Source: Nocardioides cynanchi
GTDB taxonomy: Bacteria; Actinomycetota; Actinomycetes; Propionibacteriales; Nocardioidaceae
Assembly: GCF_008761635.1 (NCBI RefSeq)
Contig: NZ_CP044344.1
Location: 1,674,001-1,738,000 of the forward strand
DNA: 64,000 bases
Direction: 5' to 3'
Part shown: positions 32,539 to 42,100 of the stretch, piece by piece
Layout: each line of letters begins with the position of its first letter
Numbering within the stretch: position 1 is the stretch's first letter
Position numbers and translations under genes: made by a program
The notes under the pieces: generated by a model
Databases searched by the model: none
Seen by the model: only the letters and a program-made list of their open reading frames with translations
What the model was told of the DNA's origin: nothing

Positions 32539-34578
32539 TCAGTCGAGGTCGTTCGCGTCGCGGATCGCGTCGACGATGCCGCCCATGATCTCGGTCAGGC
32601 CGAAGTCCTTGGGGGTGTAGACCGCGGCGACCCCGGCGTCGATCAGCCGACGGGCGTCGGCATCGGGGATGATCCCGCCCACGATCACCGGTACATCGCC
32701 GAGGCCGGCCTGCTCGAGGCCGACCAGCACCGCGGGCACCAGCTCCATGTGGGAGCCGCTCAGGATCGAGAGCCCCACGCAGTGGACGTCCTCGGCGACG
32801 GCCGCCGCGACGATCTCCTCCGGCGTCAGCCGGATGCCCTGGTAGATCACCTCGAAGCCGACGTCGCGGGCGCGTACGGCGACCTGCTCGGCACCGTTCG
32901 AGTGGCCGTCGAGCCCCGGCTTCCCGACCAGCAGCCGCAGCCGCCCGCCGAGCTCCTCTCCGGTCTCCTTGACCCGCCGGCGTACGTCGGCCAGCTCGGC
33001 GCCGGCCGACCCGGCCGTCGCCGGCGCGCCGACCGCGCCGCTCACCCCGGTCGGTGCCCGGAACTCGCCGAACACCGAGCGCAGGGTGCCGGCCCACTCC
33101 CCCGTGGTCGCCCCGGCCCGTGCGGCCGCCAGGGTGGCCGGCATCAGGTTGGCCTCGGTCTTGGCGTCATCGGCCAGCTTGGCCAGGGCCTCGGCGAGGG
33201 CTTCCTCGTCGCGCTGCGCCTTCCAGGCCTCGACGCTGGCGATCGCCGCCCGCTCGGCCTCGGGGTCGGCGGCCTGGATGGCGGCGTCGAGGTCCGAAGT
33301 CAGCGGCGACGGCTCGGTGGTCTCGAACCGGTTCACCCCCACCACGATCTCCTCACCGCTCTCGATCCGGGCACGCCGGGCGGCGTGGGCGGAGACCAGC
33401 TCCTGCTTCATGTAGCCGCTCTCGACGGCGGCGATCGCGCCGCCCAGTGCCTGCACCCGATCGATCTCGGCCCGGGCGCTCTCGACCAGCTCGGCGACCT
33501 TGGCCTCGATCACGTGCGAGCCCTCGAAGATGTCGTCGTACTCGAGCAGGTCGGACTCGTAGGCCAGCACCTGCTGGAGCCGCAGCGACCACTGCTGGTC
33601 CCACGGCCGCGGCAGCCCGAGCGCCTCGTTCCAGGCAGGAAGCTGGACGGCGCGGGCGCGGGCGTTCTTCGAGAGGGTCACGCCGAGCATCTCGAGCACG
33701 ATCCGCTGGACGTTGTTCTCCGGCTGGGCCTCGGTCAGGCCGAGGCTGTTGACCTGGACGCCGTACCGGAACCTGCGCATCTTCGGGTCGGCCACGGCGT
33801 ACCGCTCGGCGGTCAGCTCGTCCCAGAGCTGCACGAAGGCCCGCATCTTGCAGGTCTCCTCGACGAAGCGCACCCCGGCGTTGACGAAGAAGGAGATCCG
33901 CCCGACCACCTTCTCGAAGTCCTCCTCGGAGACCTGTCCGGACGCCTTGACCGCGTCCAGCACCGCGATCGCCGTGCACAGGGCGTAGGCCAGCTCCTGC
34001 GTCGGCGTCGCCCCCGCCTCCTGGAGGTGGTAGCTGCAGATGTTGATCGGGTTCCACTGCGGGATCTCGTGGACGGTGTAGGCGATCACGTCGGTGATCA
34101 GGCGCAGGGAGTGCTCGGGCGGGAACACGTAGGTGCCACGCGAGAGGTACTCCTTGATGATGTCGTTCTGGGTGGTGCCCGCCAGCTGGTGCGCGACCGC
34201 GAGCCGCTCCTCGTCGGTCGGTGGTCCGGACTCCGCCCGACCGGCGAACACCTGCTCCTCGGCGACGACCTGGTAGAGCGCCAGCAGCCACATCGCGGTG
34301 GCGTTGATCGTCATCGAGGTGTTCATCGCGGTGAGCGGGATGTCCTCGAAGAGCCGGCGCATCTCACCGAGGTGCGGGACGGGTACGCCGACCTTGCCGA
34401 CCTCGCCGCGGCTGAGCGCGTCGTCGGGGTCGTAGCCGGTCTGGGTGGGCAGGTCGAAGGCGACCGAGAGCCCGGTCTGGCCCTTGGCCAGGTTGGTCCG
34501 GTAGAGCGCGTTGGAGGCTGCGGCGGTCGAGTGCCCGGCGTACGTCCGCATCAGCCAGGGGCGATCCTTCTCGGTCAT
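32539..34578 (-). CDS. ecm: Adenosylcobalamin-dependent ethylmalonyl-CoA mutase
   Basis: A 679-residue single-chain mutase. The N-terminal barrel opens with MTEKDRPWLMRTYAGHSTAAASNALYRTNLAKGQTGLSVAFDLPTQTGYDPDD, the form seen in ethylmalonyl-CoA mutases (MeaA/Ecm) rather than methylmalonyl-CoA mutase. The C-terminal B12 domain (about 545-679) has the base-off DGHSNGAEQ motif (DxHxxG), LSILSGSHMEL and GGIIPDADARRL. It converts ethylmalonyl-CoA to methylsuccinyl-CoA in the ethylmalonyl-CoA pathway or in extender-unit metabolism. No crotonyl-CoA carboxylase/reductase gene is in the window. The cobalamin adenosyltransferase gene at 35143 supplies its cofactor. An in-frame codon at 34602 is a possible earlier start. 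Confidence 0.88.
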   Translation of the reverse strand: MTEKDRPWLMRTYAGHSTAAASNALYRTNLAKGQTGLSVAFDLPTQTGYDPDDALSRGEVGKVGVPVPHLGEMRRLFEDIPLTAMNTSMTINATAMWLLALYQVVAEEQVFAGRAESGPPTDEERLAVAHQLAGTTQNDIIKEYLSRGTYVFPPEHSLRLITDVIAYTVHEIPQWNPINICSYHLQEAGATPTQELAYALCTAIAVLDAVKASGQVSEEDFEKVVGRISFFVNAGVRFVEETCKMRAFVQLWDELTAERYAVADPKMRRFRYGVQVNSLGLTEAQPENNVQRIVLEMLGVTLSKNARARAVQLPAWNEALGLPRPWDQQWSLRLQQVLAYESDLLEYDDIFEGSHVIEAKVAELVESARAEIDRVQALGGAIAAVESGYMKQELVSAHAARRARIESGEEIVVGVNRFETTEPSPLTSDLDAAIQAADPEAERAAIASVEAWKAQRDEEALAEALAKLADDAKTEANLMPATLAAARAGATTGEWAGTLRSVFGEFRAPTGVSGAVGAPATAGSAGAELADVRRRVKETGEELGGRLRLLVGKPGLDGHSNGAEQVAVRARDVGFEVIYQGIRLTPEEIVAAAVAEDVHCVGLSILSGSHMELVPAVLVGLEQAGLGDVPVIVGGIIPDADARRLIDAGVAAVYTPKDFGLTEIMGGIVDAIRDANDLD

Positions 34579-34654
34579 GGAACCGAGGTTAGGGCGCGCC
34601 ACGGCGCTGGTCAGCGCGGTGTGAACAAAGCCTCAGGCGCGCAGCGGGCCGCGC

Positions 34655-34963
34655 TCAGGCCGAGGCAGCCGCCCGGTCGACCTCGACGAAACGCGCCAGC
34701 CGGGTCAGGTGCAGCATCCGGCGGACCGCTGGGCCGCAGCCGCGCAGGCGCAGGTGGTGGCCGGCCCGGCTCGCCTCGAGTGTCGCGTAGGCGAGCACCC
34801 GGGCCGCGGTCAGGTCGATCGCGTGCACCTCGGTCAGGTCGATGACGACGTCGTCGTCGTAGGCCGACATCGCCTCGTGGATGGCCGAGCGGACGTCCAT
34901 CGTGCTGCGCACGTCGAAGTCACCGCTCAGCAGGAGTGTGTGCCCGTCGTTCACGATCTCCAT
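34655..34963 (-). CDS. STAS-domain protein (anti-anti-sigma factor type)
   Basis: A 102-residue single STAS domain with the order beta-strand GHTLLLSGDFDVRST, DVVIDLTEVHAIDLTAARVL, then helix and LRLRGCGPAVRRML. In classical antagonists such as SpoIIAA the loop reads DSSG, with the second Ser phosphorylated; here it is DLTA, leaving threonine at the acceptor position and no glycine. It may still be a Thr-phosphorylated antagonist or may have lost the switch. A stress-sigma-type promoter upstream supports a role in that circuit. No anti-sigma kinase gene is adjacent. Confidence 0.85.
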   Translation of the reverse strand: MEIVNDGHTLLLSGDFDVRSTMDVRSAIHEAMSAYDDDVVIDLTEVHAIDLTAARVLAYATLEASRAGHHLRLRGCGPAVRRMLHLTRLARFVEVDRAAASA

Positions 34964-35056
34964 GGTGGGTCCCCGCCCGTTCCCCGTGCTCCCGCAGGAG
35001 CCCCCGTGTGTGGTGCAGTGTGTGGTGCCGTGTGTTGCGTCAGATGCATCAGCGTC

Positions 35057-35083
35057 CTACCCACTATGACGCGCGAGCAACCC
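35057..35083 (-). promoter_or_regulatory. SigB/SigF-type stress promoter candidate for the STAS gene
   Basis: On the minus strand GGGTT (complement of 35079-35083), 16 bases and GGGTAG (complement of 35057-35062) fit the actinobacterial SigB/SigF pattern (GNNT or GGWWT, 14-17 bp, GGGTAY). The untranslated leader to ATG 34963 would be about 85-90 bases. Confidence 0.5.
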
Positions 35084-35129
35084 ATTTCGGTTGCGCCCCA
35101 CGCGAACATTTTCTCGATCCCCGGCCGAC

Positions 35130-35135
35130 TAGGGT
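35130..35135 (+). promoter_or_regulatory. -10 element of a leaderless cobO transcript
   Basis: TAGGGT ends 7 bases before ATG 35143; no ribosome-binding site intervenes. Confidence 0.5.
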
Positions 35136-35142
35136 CATCACC

Positions 35143-35829
35143 ATGGTCAACCTGACGCGGATCTACACCCGAACGGGTGACGGCGGGACGACCCGCCTCG
35201 GCGACATGAGCGAGACGACGAAGAACGATCTTCGGCTGCATGCCTACGCCGATGTCGACGAGGCCAACGCCACGCTCGGAGTCGCTCTTGCCCATGATGA
35301 CCTCGAGGAGGGGGTCCGGGCCGTCCTGATACATGCCCAGAACGACCTCTTCGACGTGGGGGCGGACTTCTGCACGCCGGTCACGCCCGACCCGGAGTTC
35401 CCGCCGCTGCGGATCACCCCGGACTACGTCGATCGGCTCGAGGCCTGGTGCGACACCTACAACGAGGACCTGCCGAAGCTGCGCTCGTTCATCCTCTCCG
35501 GCGGCACCCCGGCAGCGGCCCGGCTGCACGTGGCGCGCACGGTGATCCGGCGGGCCGAGCGCTCGGCCTGGGCGGCCTACGACGTGCACGCCGCGACCAT
35601 GAACATCGTGGCGATCACCTACCTCAACCGGCTCTCGGACCTGGTGTTCATCCTGGCGCGCTACGTGAACAGGGAGCAGGGCGACGTCCTCTGGGTGCCC
35701 GGAGGTGAGCGGTCGCAGCGAGGAACGAGCGGAGACCGTGAACCGACCAGACAAGCCGGAGGTGAGCGGTCGCAGCGAGGAACGAGCGGAGACCGTGAAC
35801 CGACACAAGCCGGAGGGGAGAGAGACTGA
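35143..35829 (+). CDS. pduO: Cob(I)alamin adenosyltransferase, PduO type
   Basis: A 228-residue ATP:corrinoid adenosyltransferase. The ATP-binding N terminus TRIYTRTGDGGTTRLGD (5-21), YADVDEANATLGVAL (37-51), the FILSGGTPAAARLHVARTVIRRAERS helix (about 125-150) and the final YLNRLSDLVFILARYVN are diagnostic for the PduO/MMAB class. It makes adenosylcobalamin, needed by the mutase at 32539. The natural end of the family is near VLWVPGG; here a further 40 residues come from two copies of a 57-bp repeat translated as GGERSQRGTSGDREPT. The extra tail is hydrophilic and probably disordered. The message appears leaderless. Confidence 0.93.
   Translation: MVNLTRIYTRTGDGGTTRLGDMSETTKNDLRLHAYADVDEANATLGVALAHDDLEEGVRAVLIHAQNDLFDVGADFCTPVTPDPEFPPLRITPDYVDRLEAWCDTYNEDLPKLRSFILSGGTPAAARLHVARTVIRRAERSAWAAYDVHAATMNIVAITYLNRLSDLVFILARYVNREQGDVLWVPGGERSQRGTSGDREPTRQAGGERSQRGTSGDREPTQAGGERD
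35701..35804 (+). repeat. Two tandem copies of a 57-bp-period repeat inside the 3' end of pduO
   Basis: A 47-base unit at 35701-35747 recurs exactly at 35758-35804. Both start GGAGGTGAGCGGTCGCAGCG and continue with GAGGAACGAGCGGAGACC. The period is 57 bases, so the reading frame is kept through both copies. The AGCGAGGAACGAGCG core looks like a degenerate intergenic repeat that has been captured by the gene. Confidence 0.85.
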
Positions 35830-35833
35830 GCCC

Positions 35834-37306
35834 ATGAGCGAGACCACCGCGGAGCAGAAGCCGGACCCCAAGACCCCCGAGAAGCCGGACCCGGTCGACG
35901 ACCTGGTGATCACCCACCACACGCTGCGCAGCGCTGCCGGCGAGCTGGCCTACACGGCCCGGACCGGCCGGGTGGTGCTGCGCGAGGAGGAGGTCAAGGA
36001 CGACGTGTTCCGGGGGTGGAAGGCCCGCGCCGAGATGTCGGTGACGGCGTACACCCTGGACGACACCGACGTCACGACCCGGCCGATCACGTTCGTCTTC
36101 AACGGCGGGCCCGGCTCGTCGTCGGTCTGGCTGCACATGGGGCTGCTCGGCCCGCGTCGCGTCGACTTCGGCGACGTCGAAGCGCCCCACCCACCGCCGT
36201 ACCGCCTCACCGACAACCGCGAGACCCTGCTCGCGGTCTCCGACCTGGTCTTCATCGACCCGATGTCGACCGGCCACACCCGCGCCGTGGAGGGCGGGAA
36301 GCCGAAGGACTTCCACGGGTTCGCCAAGGACGTCGAGCAGGTCACCGAGCTGATCCGGCTGTGGTGCACCCGCGAGGACCGCTGGATGTCACCGAAGTAC
36401 GTCATCGGCGAGTCCTACGGCACCGTCCGCGCCGTGGCCGTCGCCGAGCGGCTGTCCACCCGCCACTCCATGGGCCTCAACGGTCTCGTGCTGATCTCCA
36501 GCGTGCTCGACTTCGGCAGCCAGGACTTCGAGTTCCACCGCGCGGACGACGCCTGCCTGAACTTCCTGCCGACCTACACCGCGATCGCGCACTACCACGG
36601 CAAGGTCAAGGGCCGGCTGACCAAGCTGCGGCAGGAGGCGGAGGCCTTCGCGGCCGGCCCCTACCGCACCGCCCTGGCCGCCGGCCGCCGCCTGCCGGCC
36701 AAGGAGCGGGCCTCGGTGGTGCGGACCCTGGCCCGGCTGACCGGGCTCTCCGAGGAGTACGTCGAGCGCACCGACCTGCGGATCGAGCACTGGCGCTTCT
36801 GCACCGAGCTGCTCCGCGACCAGGGCCGCACGGTGGGCCGGATCGACGGGCGCTTCAGCGGCCCGCTGTACGCGAAGATCGCCGAGAACATGGACGCCGA
36901 CCCGTCGATGGACGCGATGGAGGCGCCGTTCACCGCGGCGCTGCACCACTACCTGCGCCAGGAGCTCGGCGGCACCCTGGAGATGTCGTACGAGGTCTTC
37001 TCGGAGGCCGCCATGAAGGACTGGTCGTTCAAGGAGTTCGAGGGCAAGCCGATCTTCGTCGCCGACCGGCTGGAGCGGGTGATGCGGGCCAACCCGCACC
37101 TGCGGGTGCGGATCGAGTACGGCTACTACGACCTCGCCACGCCGTACCACGCGGCCGAGGACATGGTGGCCCACCTGCGCCTGCCCGACGAGGCGTTCGA
37201 CCGGATCGAGCACGCGTACTTCGAGACCGGCCACATGCCCTACCTCGACGAGCCCTCGCGGAGACGCGAGTCCGCCGGGATCGCCGCCTTCGTCGGACGG
37301 CGCTGA
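35834..37306 (+). CDS. S10-family serine carboxypeptidase-like peptidase
   Basis: A 490-residue alpha/beta-hydrolase peptidase. It has FVFNGGPGSSSVWLHMGLLGPR (oxyanion region, about 92-113), the nucleophile motif IGESYGTVRA near 195, the Asp in RIEYGYYDLATPY and the catalytic His in FETGHMPYLDEPS. The layout is that of bacterial S10 carboxypeptidases. No signal peptide is visible (a charged Lys/Pro/Glu-rich start), so it may act in the cytoplasm on peptides. GGAGGGGAGAG lies before ATG 35834, formed by the end of the pduO repeat tail. Confidence 0.9.
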   Translation: MSETTAEQKPDPKTPEKPDPVDDLVITHHTLRSAAGELAYTARTGRVVLREEEVKDDVFRGWKARAEMSVTAYTLDDTDVTTRPITFVFNGGPGSSSVWLHMGLLGPRRVDFGDVEAPHPPPYRLTDNRETLLAVSDLVFIDPMSTGHTRAVEGGKPKDFHGFAKDVEQVTELIRLWCTREDRWMSPKYVIGESYGTVRAVAVAERLSTRHSMGLNGLVLISSVLDFGSQDFEFHRADDACLNFLPTYTAIAHYHGKVKGRLTKLRQEAEAFAAGPYRTALAAGRRLPAKERASVVRTLARLTGLSEEYVERTDLRIEHWRFCTELLRDQGRTVGRIDGRFSGPLYAKIAENMDADPSMDAMEAPFTAALHHYLRQELGGTLEMSYEVFSEAAMKDWSFKEFEGKPIFVADRLERVMRANPHLRVRIEYGYYDLATPYHAAEDMVAHLRLPDEAFDRIEHAYFETGHMPYLDEPSRRRESAGIAAFVGRR

Positions 37307-37310
37307 CCAG

Positions 37311-37775
37311 ATGGCCCGACGGCCCTCACCGCCACCGATGCCCGTTCCGGTCGGCGCCGTGTCGGTGTACACCGACGGCGCGTGCTCGGGCAACCCCGGC
37401 CCCGGCGGCTGGGCCTGGGCGGTCGACCCGACGACGTACGCCTCCGGTGCGGAGCACCCGAGCACCAACCAGCGGATGGAGGTCCGGGCCGCACTCGAGG
37501 CCGTGCGCGCGCTCGACGGTCCGGTGCTCGTGGTCAGCGACTCGACCTACGTCGTGAACTGCTTCCGCGACCGCTGGTGGGAGGGCTGGCTCGACCGGGG
37601 CTGGCTCACCTCGGCGAAGAAGCCGGTCGCCAACCAGGACCTCTGGGAGCCGCTCGTCCGCGTGGTCGCGGAGCGCGGCGACATCGCCTTCGCCTGGGTG
37701 AAGGGTCACTCGGGGCACGCCATGAACGACTTCGTCGACGGCCTCGCCGTGGCGGCGAGCCGCGACGCCGGCTGA
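37311..37775 (+). CDS. rnhA: Ribonuclease HI
   Basis: A 154-residue RNase HI that removes RNA from RNA-DNA hybrids. Catalytic acids are visible in VYTDGACSGNPGPGGWAW (Asp about 22), NQRMEVRAALEAV (Glu), VVSDSTYVVN (Asp) and GHSGHAMNDFVDGLA (Asp). The WWEGWLDRGWLTSAKKPVANQDLW region is the basic handle. It has no second domain, unlike the bifunctional RNase HI-CobC proteins of some actinobacteria. It follows the S10 peptidase gene by 4 bases, so the two are probably cotranscribed. Confidence 0.93.
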   Translation: MARRPSPPPMPVPVGAVSVYTDGACSGNPGPGGWAWAVDPTTYASGAEHPSTNQRMEVRAALEAVRALDGPVLVVSDSTYVVNCFRDRWWEGWLDRGWLTSAKKPVANQDLWEPLVRVVAERGDIAFAWVKGHSGHAMNDFVDGLAVAASRDAG

Positions 37776-37782
37776 GCACCGG

Positions 37783-39171
37783 TCAGGAGTCGAAGCCGAG
37801 GCCCAGCCGGTCGAGGCTGCGCAGCCAGAGGTTGCGCCGGCCCTGGTGCCGGTCGGCGGACGCGAGCGAGCGCCGGGTCGCCTCGATGCCGAGCCAGGCA
37901 GCGGGCTCCGGCGGGAAGGGCAGGGGCTTGGAGCGCACCAGGTCGAGGCGGGTGCGCTCGGTGTCGGCACCGTCCAGGAGGTCGAGCATCACCTCGGCGC
38001 CGAACCTCGTGGCGCCGACCCCGAGGCCGGTGTAACCCAGCGCGTAGGCCGCACGACCGCCGTACGCCGTACCGAAGAAGGCACAGAAGCGGGTGCAGGT
38101 GTCGATCGCTCCGCCCCAGCGGTGGGAGAAGCCCAGTCCCTCGAGCTGGGGGAAGGTCTCGAAGAACTGTCGGGCCAGGAGCTCGAAGGTCGCCGGGCGC
38201 TGGTCGTACGACGGCCGCACGTGACGGCCGAAGTGGTAGACCGCGTCGTAGCCGCCCCACAGGATCCGGTTGTCGGAGGTGAGCCGGTAGTAGTGGAACT
38301 GGTTGGTCATGTCGTCGAGGCCCTGCCGCCCGGCCCAGCCCACCGACGCCAGCTGCTCGGCGCTCAGCGGCTCGGTCATCAGCGCGTAGTCGTAGACCGG
38401 GACCGTGTAGAGGCGCAGCCGGCGGACCGGCGAGGGGAACGCGTTCGTGCCCAGGGCCACGTGCCGCGCTCGCACCACGTGGCCGGCGGCGGTGCGCACG
38501 TCGATGCCGGCGCCACTGCGCGAGACCCCGGCGACCGCGGTCTGCTCGTGGATCCGGACACCGAGGGAGACGGCGGCAGCGGCCAGGCCCCACGCCAGCT
38601 TCGCGGGGTCGACCAGGGCAGTGTCGTGGGGCTCGTGGACGCCCGCGAGGTAGGTGGGCGAGGCCACCTCGGCGCGGACCGCGTCCCGGTCGAGGAACCG
38701 GCTGCCGGGCGACGCTGCGGCGAGCTCGTGCAGCCACTCGACCTGGTGCGGCTCGGTGGCGAGGGTGATCGCGCCCGGCCGCTCGAAGTCGCAGTCGACG
38801 CCGTAGCGGCCCAGCGTGGCCTCGATCGCGTCGAGGTTGTCGTGCCCGAGCTGTTCGAGCCGGTCGATCTCGTCGGGGAAACGCTCGGCGCCGTTGGCGC
38901 GACCGTGGGTCAGGGAGGCCGAGCAGAAGCCGCCGTTGCGTCCCGACGCGGCCCAGCCGATCCGGTTGCCCTCGAGCAGCACCACATCTCGCGAGGGGTC
39001 GCGCTCCTTGGCCAGGATGGCGGTCCAGAGGCCGGAGTACCCACCGCCGACGATGCAGAGGTCGGTCGCCGCGTGCGCCTCGAGCCCTCCCCGGGGCGCC
39101 GGACGCTCGGGGCGGTCCAGCCAGTACGGCGCGGGCGCGGCGTCGCGCAGGGAGGGATGCTCGGCGCTCAT
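37783..39171 (-). CDS. FAD-dependent oxidoreductase, DAO family (gamma-glutamylputrescine oxidase-like)
   Basis: A 462-residue flavoprotein with the N-terminal FAD motif LCIVGGGYSGLWTAILAKERDPSRDVVLLEGNRIGWAASGRNGGF, where the SGRNGG segment is typical of PuuB-type amine oxidases. ALVDPAKLAWGLA in the middle and the C-terminal YGGRAAYALGYTGLGVGATRFGAE complete the FAD site. It starts YWLDRPERP, as PuuB relatives do. It would oxidise an amino group to an imine or aldehyde, making peroxide. No other putrescine genes are near, so the substrate is not determined. It begins 19 bases after the large SARP regulator gene on the same strand. Confidence 0.87.
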   Translation of the reverse strand: MSAEHPSLRDAAPAPYWLDRPERPAPRGGLEAHAATDLCIVGGGYSGLWTAILAKERDPSRDVVLLEGNRIGWAASGRNGGFCSASLTHGRANGAERFPDEIDRLEQLGHDNLDAIEATLGRYGVDCDFERPGAITLATEPHQVEWLHELAAASPGSRFLDRDAVRAEVASPTYLAGVHEPHDTALVDPAKLAWGLAAAAVSLGVRIHEQTAVAGVSRSGAGIDVRTAAGHVVRARHVALGTNAFPSPVRRLRLYTVPVYDYALMTEPLSAEQLASVGWAGRQGLDDMTNQFHYYRLTSDNRILWGGYDAVYHFGRHVRPSYDQRPATFELLARQFFETFPQLEGLGFSHRWGGAIDTCTRFCAFFGTAYGGRAAYALGYTGLGVGATRFGAEVMLDLLDGADTERTRLDLVRSKPLPFPPEPAAWLGIEATRRSLASADRHQGRRNLWLRSLDRLGLGFDS

Positions 39172-39190
39172 GGAGACACTCTCCCACCGG

Positions 39191-42100
39191 TCAGAACGAG
39201 TAGCGCACGCGCTGCTCGCGCAGCCACTGGGCCGCGAGCGGGATCTGCCACTCGGCACACAGCCGCTCGGCGTCGTCGGCATGTCGCGCAGCCAGCCCCT
39301 GGTCGCCCCTGGCAGCGGCCGCCAGGGCCAGGAAGAGGTCCACCGGCCCGGTGTGGTTGCCCGAGCCCGCGCAGCAGGAGGCGCCGGCGTGCGGCAGCAG
39401 CCGGGCATAGGCCGTGTCGGCCAGGACCGGGTCGTCCAGGTGGAGCGACACGTCGGCGGCCATCCCCCAGTTCAGCAGGGAGAACCAGTCCTCCGGCGAG
39501 AGGTCGACGTCGTGCGCAGCGTAGTGGGCTCGCGCGGCGTCCTCCTGGCCGCCGCGCCACAGCGTGGAGACGATGGTGGCCGTGACCGGGAACGGCCCAC
39601 CTTCCATCGACTGCAGGATCGCGGCGGCCTCGCCCGCCTCACCACGCCAGGTCGCGACCACGACGAACGCGCCGGCCGTGGCCGCCTCGGACTGGTCCAG
39701 CGAGATCTGCGCGTCGAGCGCCTTGATCCGCTCGAAGGTGGCGGCGCAGTCGTCGAACCTCCCGGCCATCGCCAGCCAGGGAAGCAGCAGATTGTCGATC
39801 ACCAGGAGCCCGTAGGGGATGCGTAGGCGCTCGGCAGCGGCGCGGGCGACCTCGGCGGCTCGGAACATCTCCGCCGGGCGCCCCAGCTCGCCGAACGCCA
39901 CCGCGCGAAGGCACGCGGAGACGACGTGGGCCCGCTCGTTGCCGAGCCGCTCGGCCAGCAGCAGCGACTCCTCAGCCAGCCCGAGCCGCTCCCGGGCGGT
40001 GTCCGCCCGCCAGAGGGAGGAGAAGGCGATCTGGCAGGCGTCGAGCAGCAGTGCGTCGTCGTCGAGCCGGCGCGCCATGGCCAGCGCCTCGTCGACGAGG
40101 GCGCGCCGCTCGTCGTACGGCGCGCCGTAGTAGAGCTCGTTGGCCAGGCCCAGCAGCACCCGGCAGCGCAAGGGGTCGTCGGTCTGCGGCAGCCGGTCCA
40201 GGCTGCGTCGCAGGGCGGCGACGATCTCGTGGTGCACCTGCCCGGGAGCCGCGGACTGCCAGAGCGTCCCCTGGGTGGTGGCGACCGCAGCCCGGGCGGT
40301 CAGCTCGACGTCACCGAGGCTCTCCCCCACCGCCACCGCCTCGGCCACCGCGCCGGTCAGCTCGGTCCAGAGCGCCGCCCAGCGGTAGGCGTCGATCAGC
40401 TGCATGAGCACGTCGTAGCGGTCCCGGGGGGTCGCCGCAGGATCGTCGGCCATGGTGTCGAGGGCACCGCGCAGCAGCTCGGCGGCCTTCTCGTGGGCGT
40501 AGCGCCGTCGCGCGAGCTCGGCGGCGTCGACCGCCGCCCGCCAGGCCCGCCCGGCGTACGACGGCCCGGCCGAGCGCCAGTGGAGGGCGCGCTCGGTGGC
40601 GCGCTCGGGCCGGCCCTCCAGGGCCTCCGCGACCCGGCTGTGGACCCGCGCCCGCCGGGTCGTGGTGAGGCCGGCGGCCAGGGTGTCGCGCACCAACGCG
40701 TGGGCGAAGGCGAAGCGGTCCACCCCGACGTCGCGTACCAGGCCGGCCGCCTCGGCGGGCTCCACCACGTCGAGCAGGTCGTCCGGGTCGATGCCGGTGG
40801 CCAGGGCCAGGGTCGGGGCGTCGAAGCGGCGGCCGATCACCGCAGCGGTGCGCAGCGCCCCGACCGTCGACTCCGGCAGCCGGGCCAACCTGCGCACCAG
40901 CACCTCCTGGACGCCGTCGGGCGGACGCTCCTCGGCGAGCAACCGCGCCAGGTCGGCCCGCTCCCCCGCCAACCGGGCGTACTCCACGACGTAGAAGGGG
41001 TTGCCGTCGGTGCGCTCCTGCAGCGCCTTCGCCTGGTCCGGGGTCGGCCGATTGTGGGCCACCGTCGCGAACACCTCGCCCACGGCGTCGGGCTCGAGCC
41101 CGACCAGGCGGCGTCGTACGGCGTGCCGACGAGCCAGCGCCTCGGCGACGTCGGCCAGTGTCCCGGTCGGCTCCGGGCTGTCGCGCCAGGTGACGAGCAC
41201 CATCAGCCGACCCGTGTCGGCCGTCTCGAGGAGCAGCCGCAGGACCCGGAGACTGCAGGTGTCGGCCCAGTGGAGGTCGTCGAGCACCACCAGCACCGGC
41301 TCCTCGCGCGCGGCGTCCCGCACGAACCGGGCGATCCGCTCGAACGCCGCGAACTCGTCACGGTCGACCTCTTCCCGGGACTCGGGCAGGTGGCCACCGA
41401 GCGCCTCCAGCACGCTCGCCCACGGCCAGAGCGGCGGTGCGCCGTCGTCCTGGGAGCAGCGCCCGACGCAGATCCGGGCACCGGTCCGGCGGGCCTCGGC
41501 GACCAGCTCGGCCGCCAGCCGCGACTTGCCGATGCCGGGCTCGCCGATGAGCACGGCGTAGTCCGGAGTGCCCGCCCGGGCCCGGTCCCAGGCTTCGCAG
41601 AGCGCCGCCAGGTCGGCGGCGCGACCGAGCATCGGCCAGTCGGCACCGGACGGAGCCGACGGCGGTGTCTCCGGCTCCGTGCGCGCCGCGACGAACGGCG
41701 TACCGGGTCGGGACGGGGGCGGCACCCACTCCAGCGACGGGTCCTGCCGGAGGACGGCCGTCTGCAGGTCTCGCAGCTCCGCACCGGGCTCGATCCCGAG
41801 CTCGTCGTCGAGGACGTCGCGCACCTCGCGCAGCACCTGCAGGGCGTCGGCCTGCCGCCCGGCCCGGGTCAGGGCCAGGGCGCGCAGGCCCCAGAGCCGC
41901 TCGCGGAGGGGGTGCTCCGCGGTCATCGCCTCCAGGTCGGCAGCCACGGTGGCGTGCCGGCCGAGCGCGAGCTCGGCGACCGCGAGGTCCTCGCGCGCGA
42001 CCAGGCGCAGCTCCTCGAGGCGGGTCCGCTCGGCCACCGCCCGGGGCGCGTCCTCCAGCTCGGCGTACGGCGTGCCCCGCCAGAGGCCGAGCGCCTCCTC

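Noticed and set aside
35701-35804. Tandem repeat as a CRISPR array or mobile-element end
   Set aside because: Only two copies, no spacers of regular length, no cas genes or transposase, and the unit is translated in frame.
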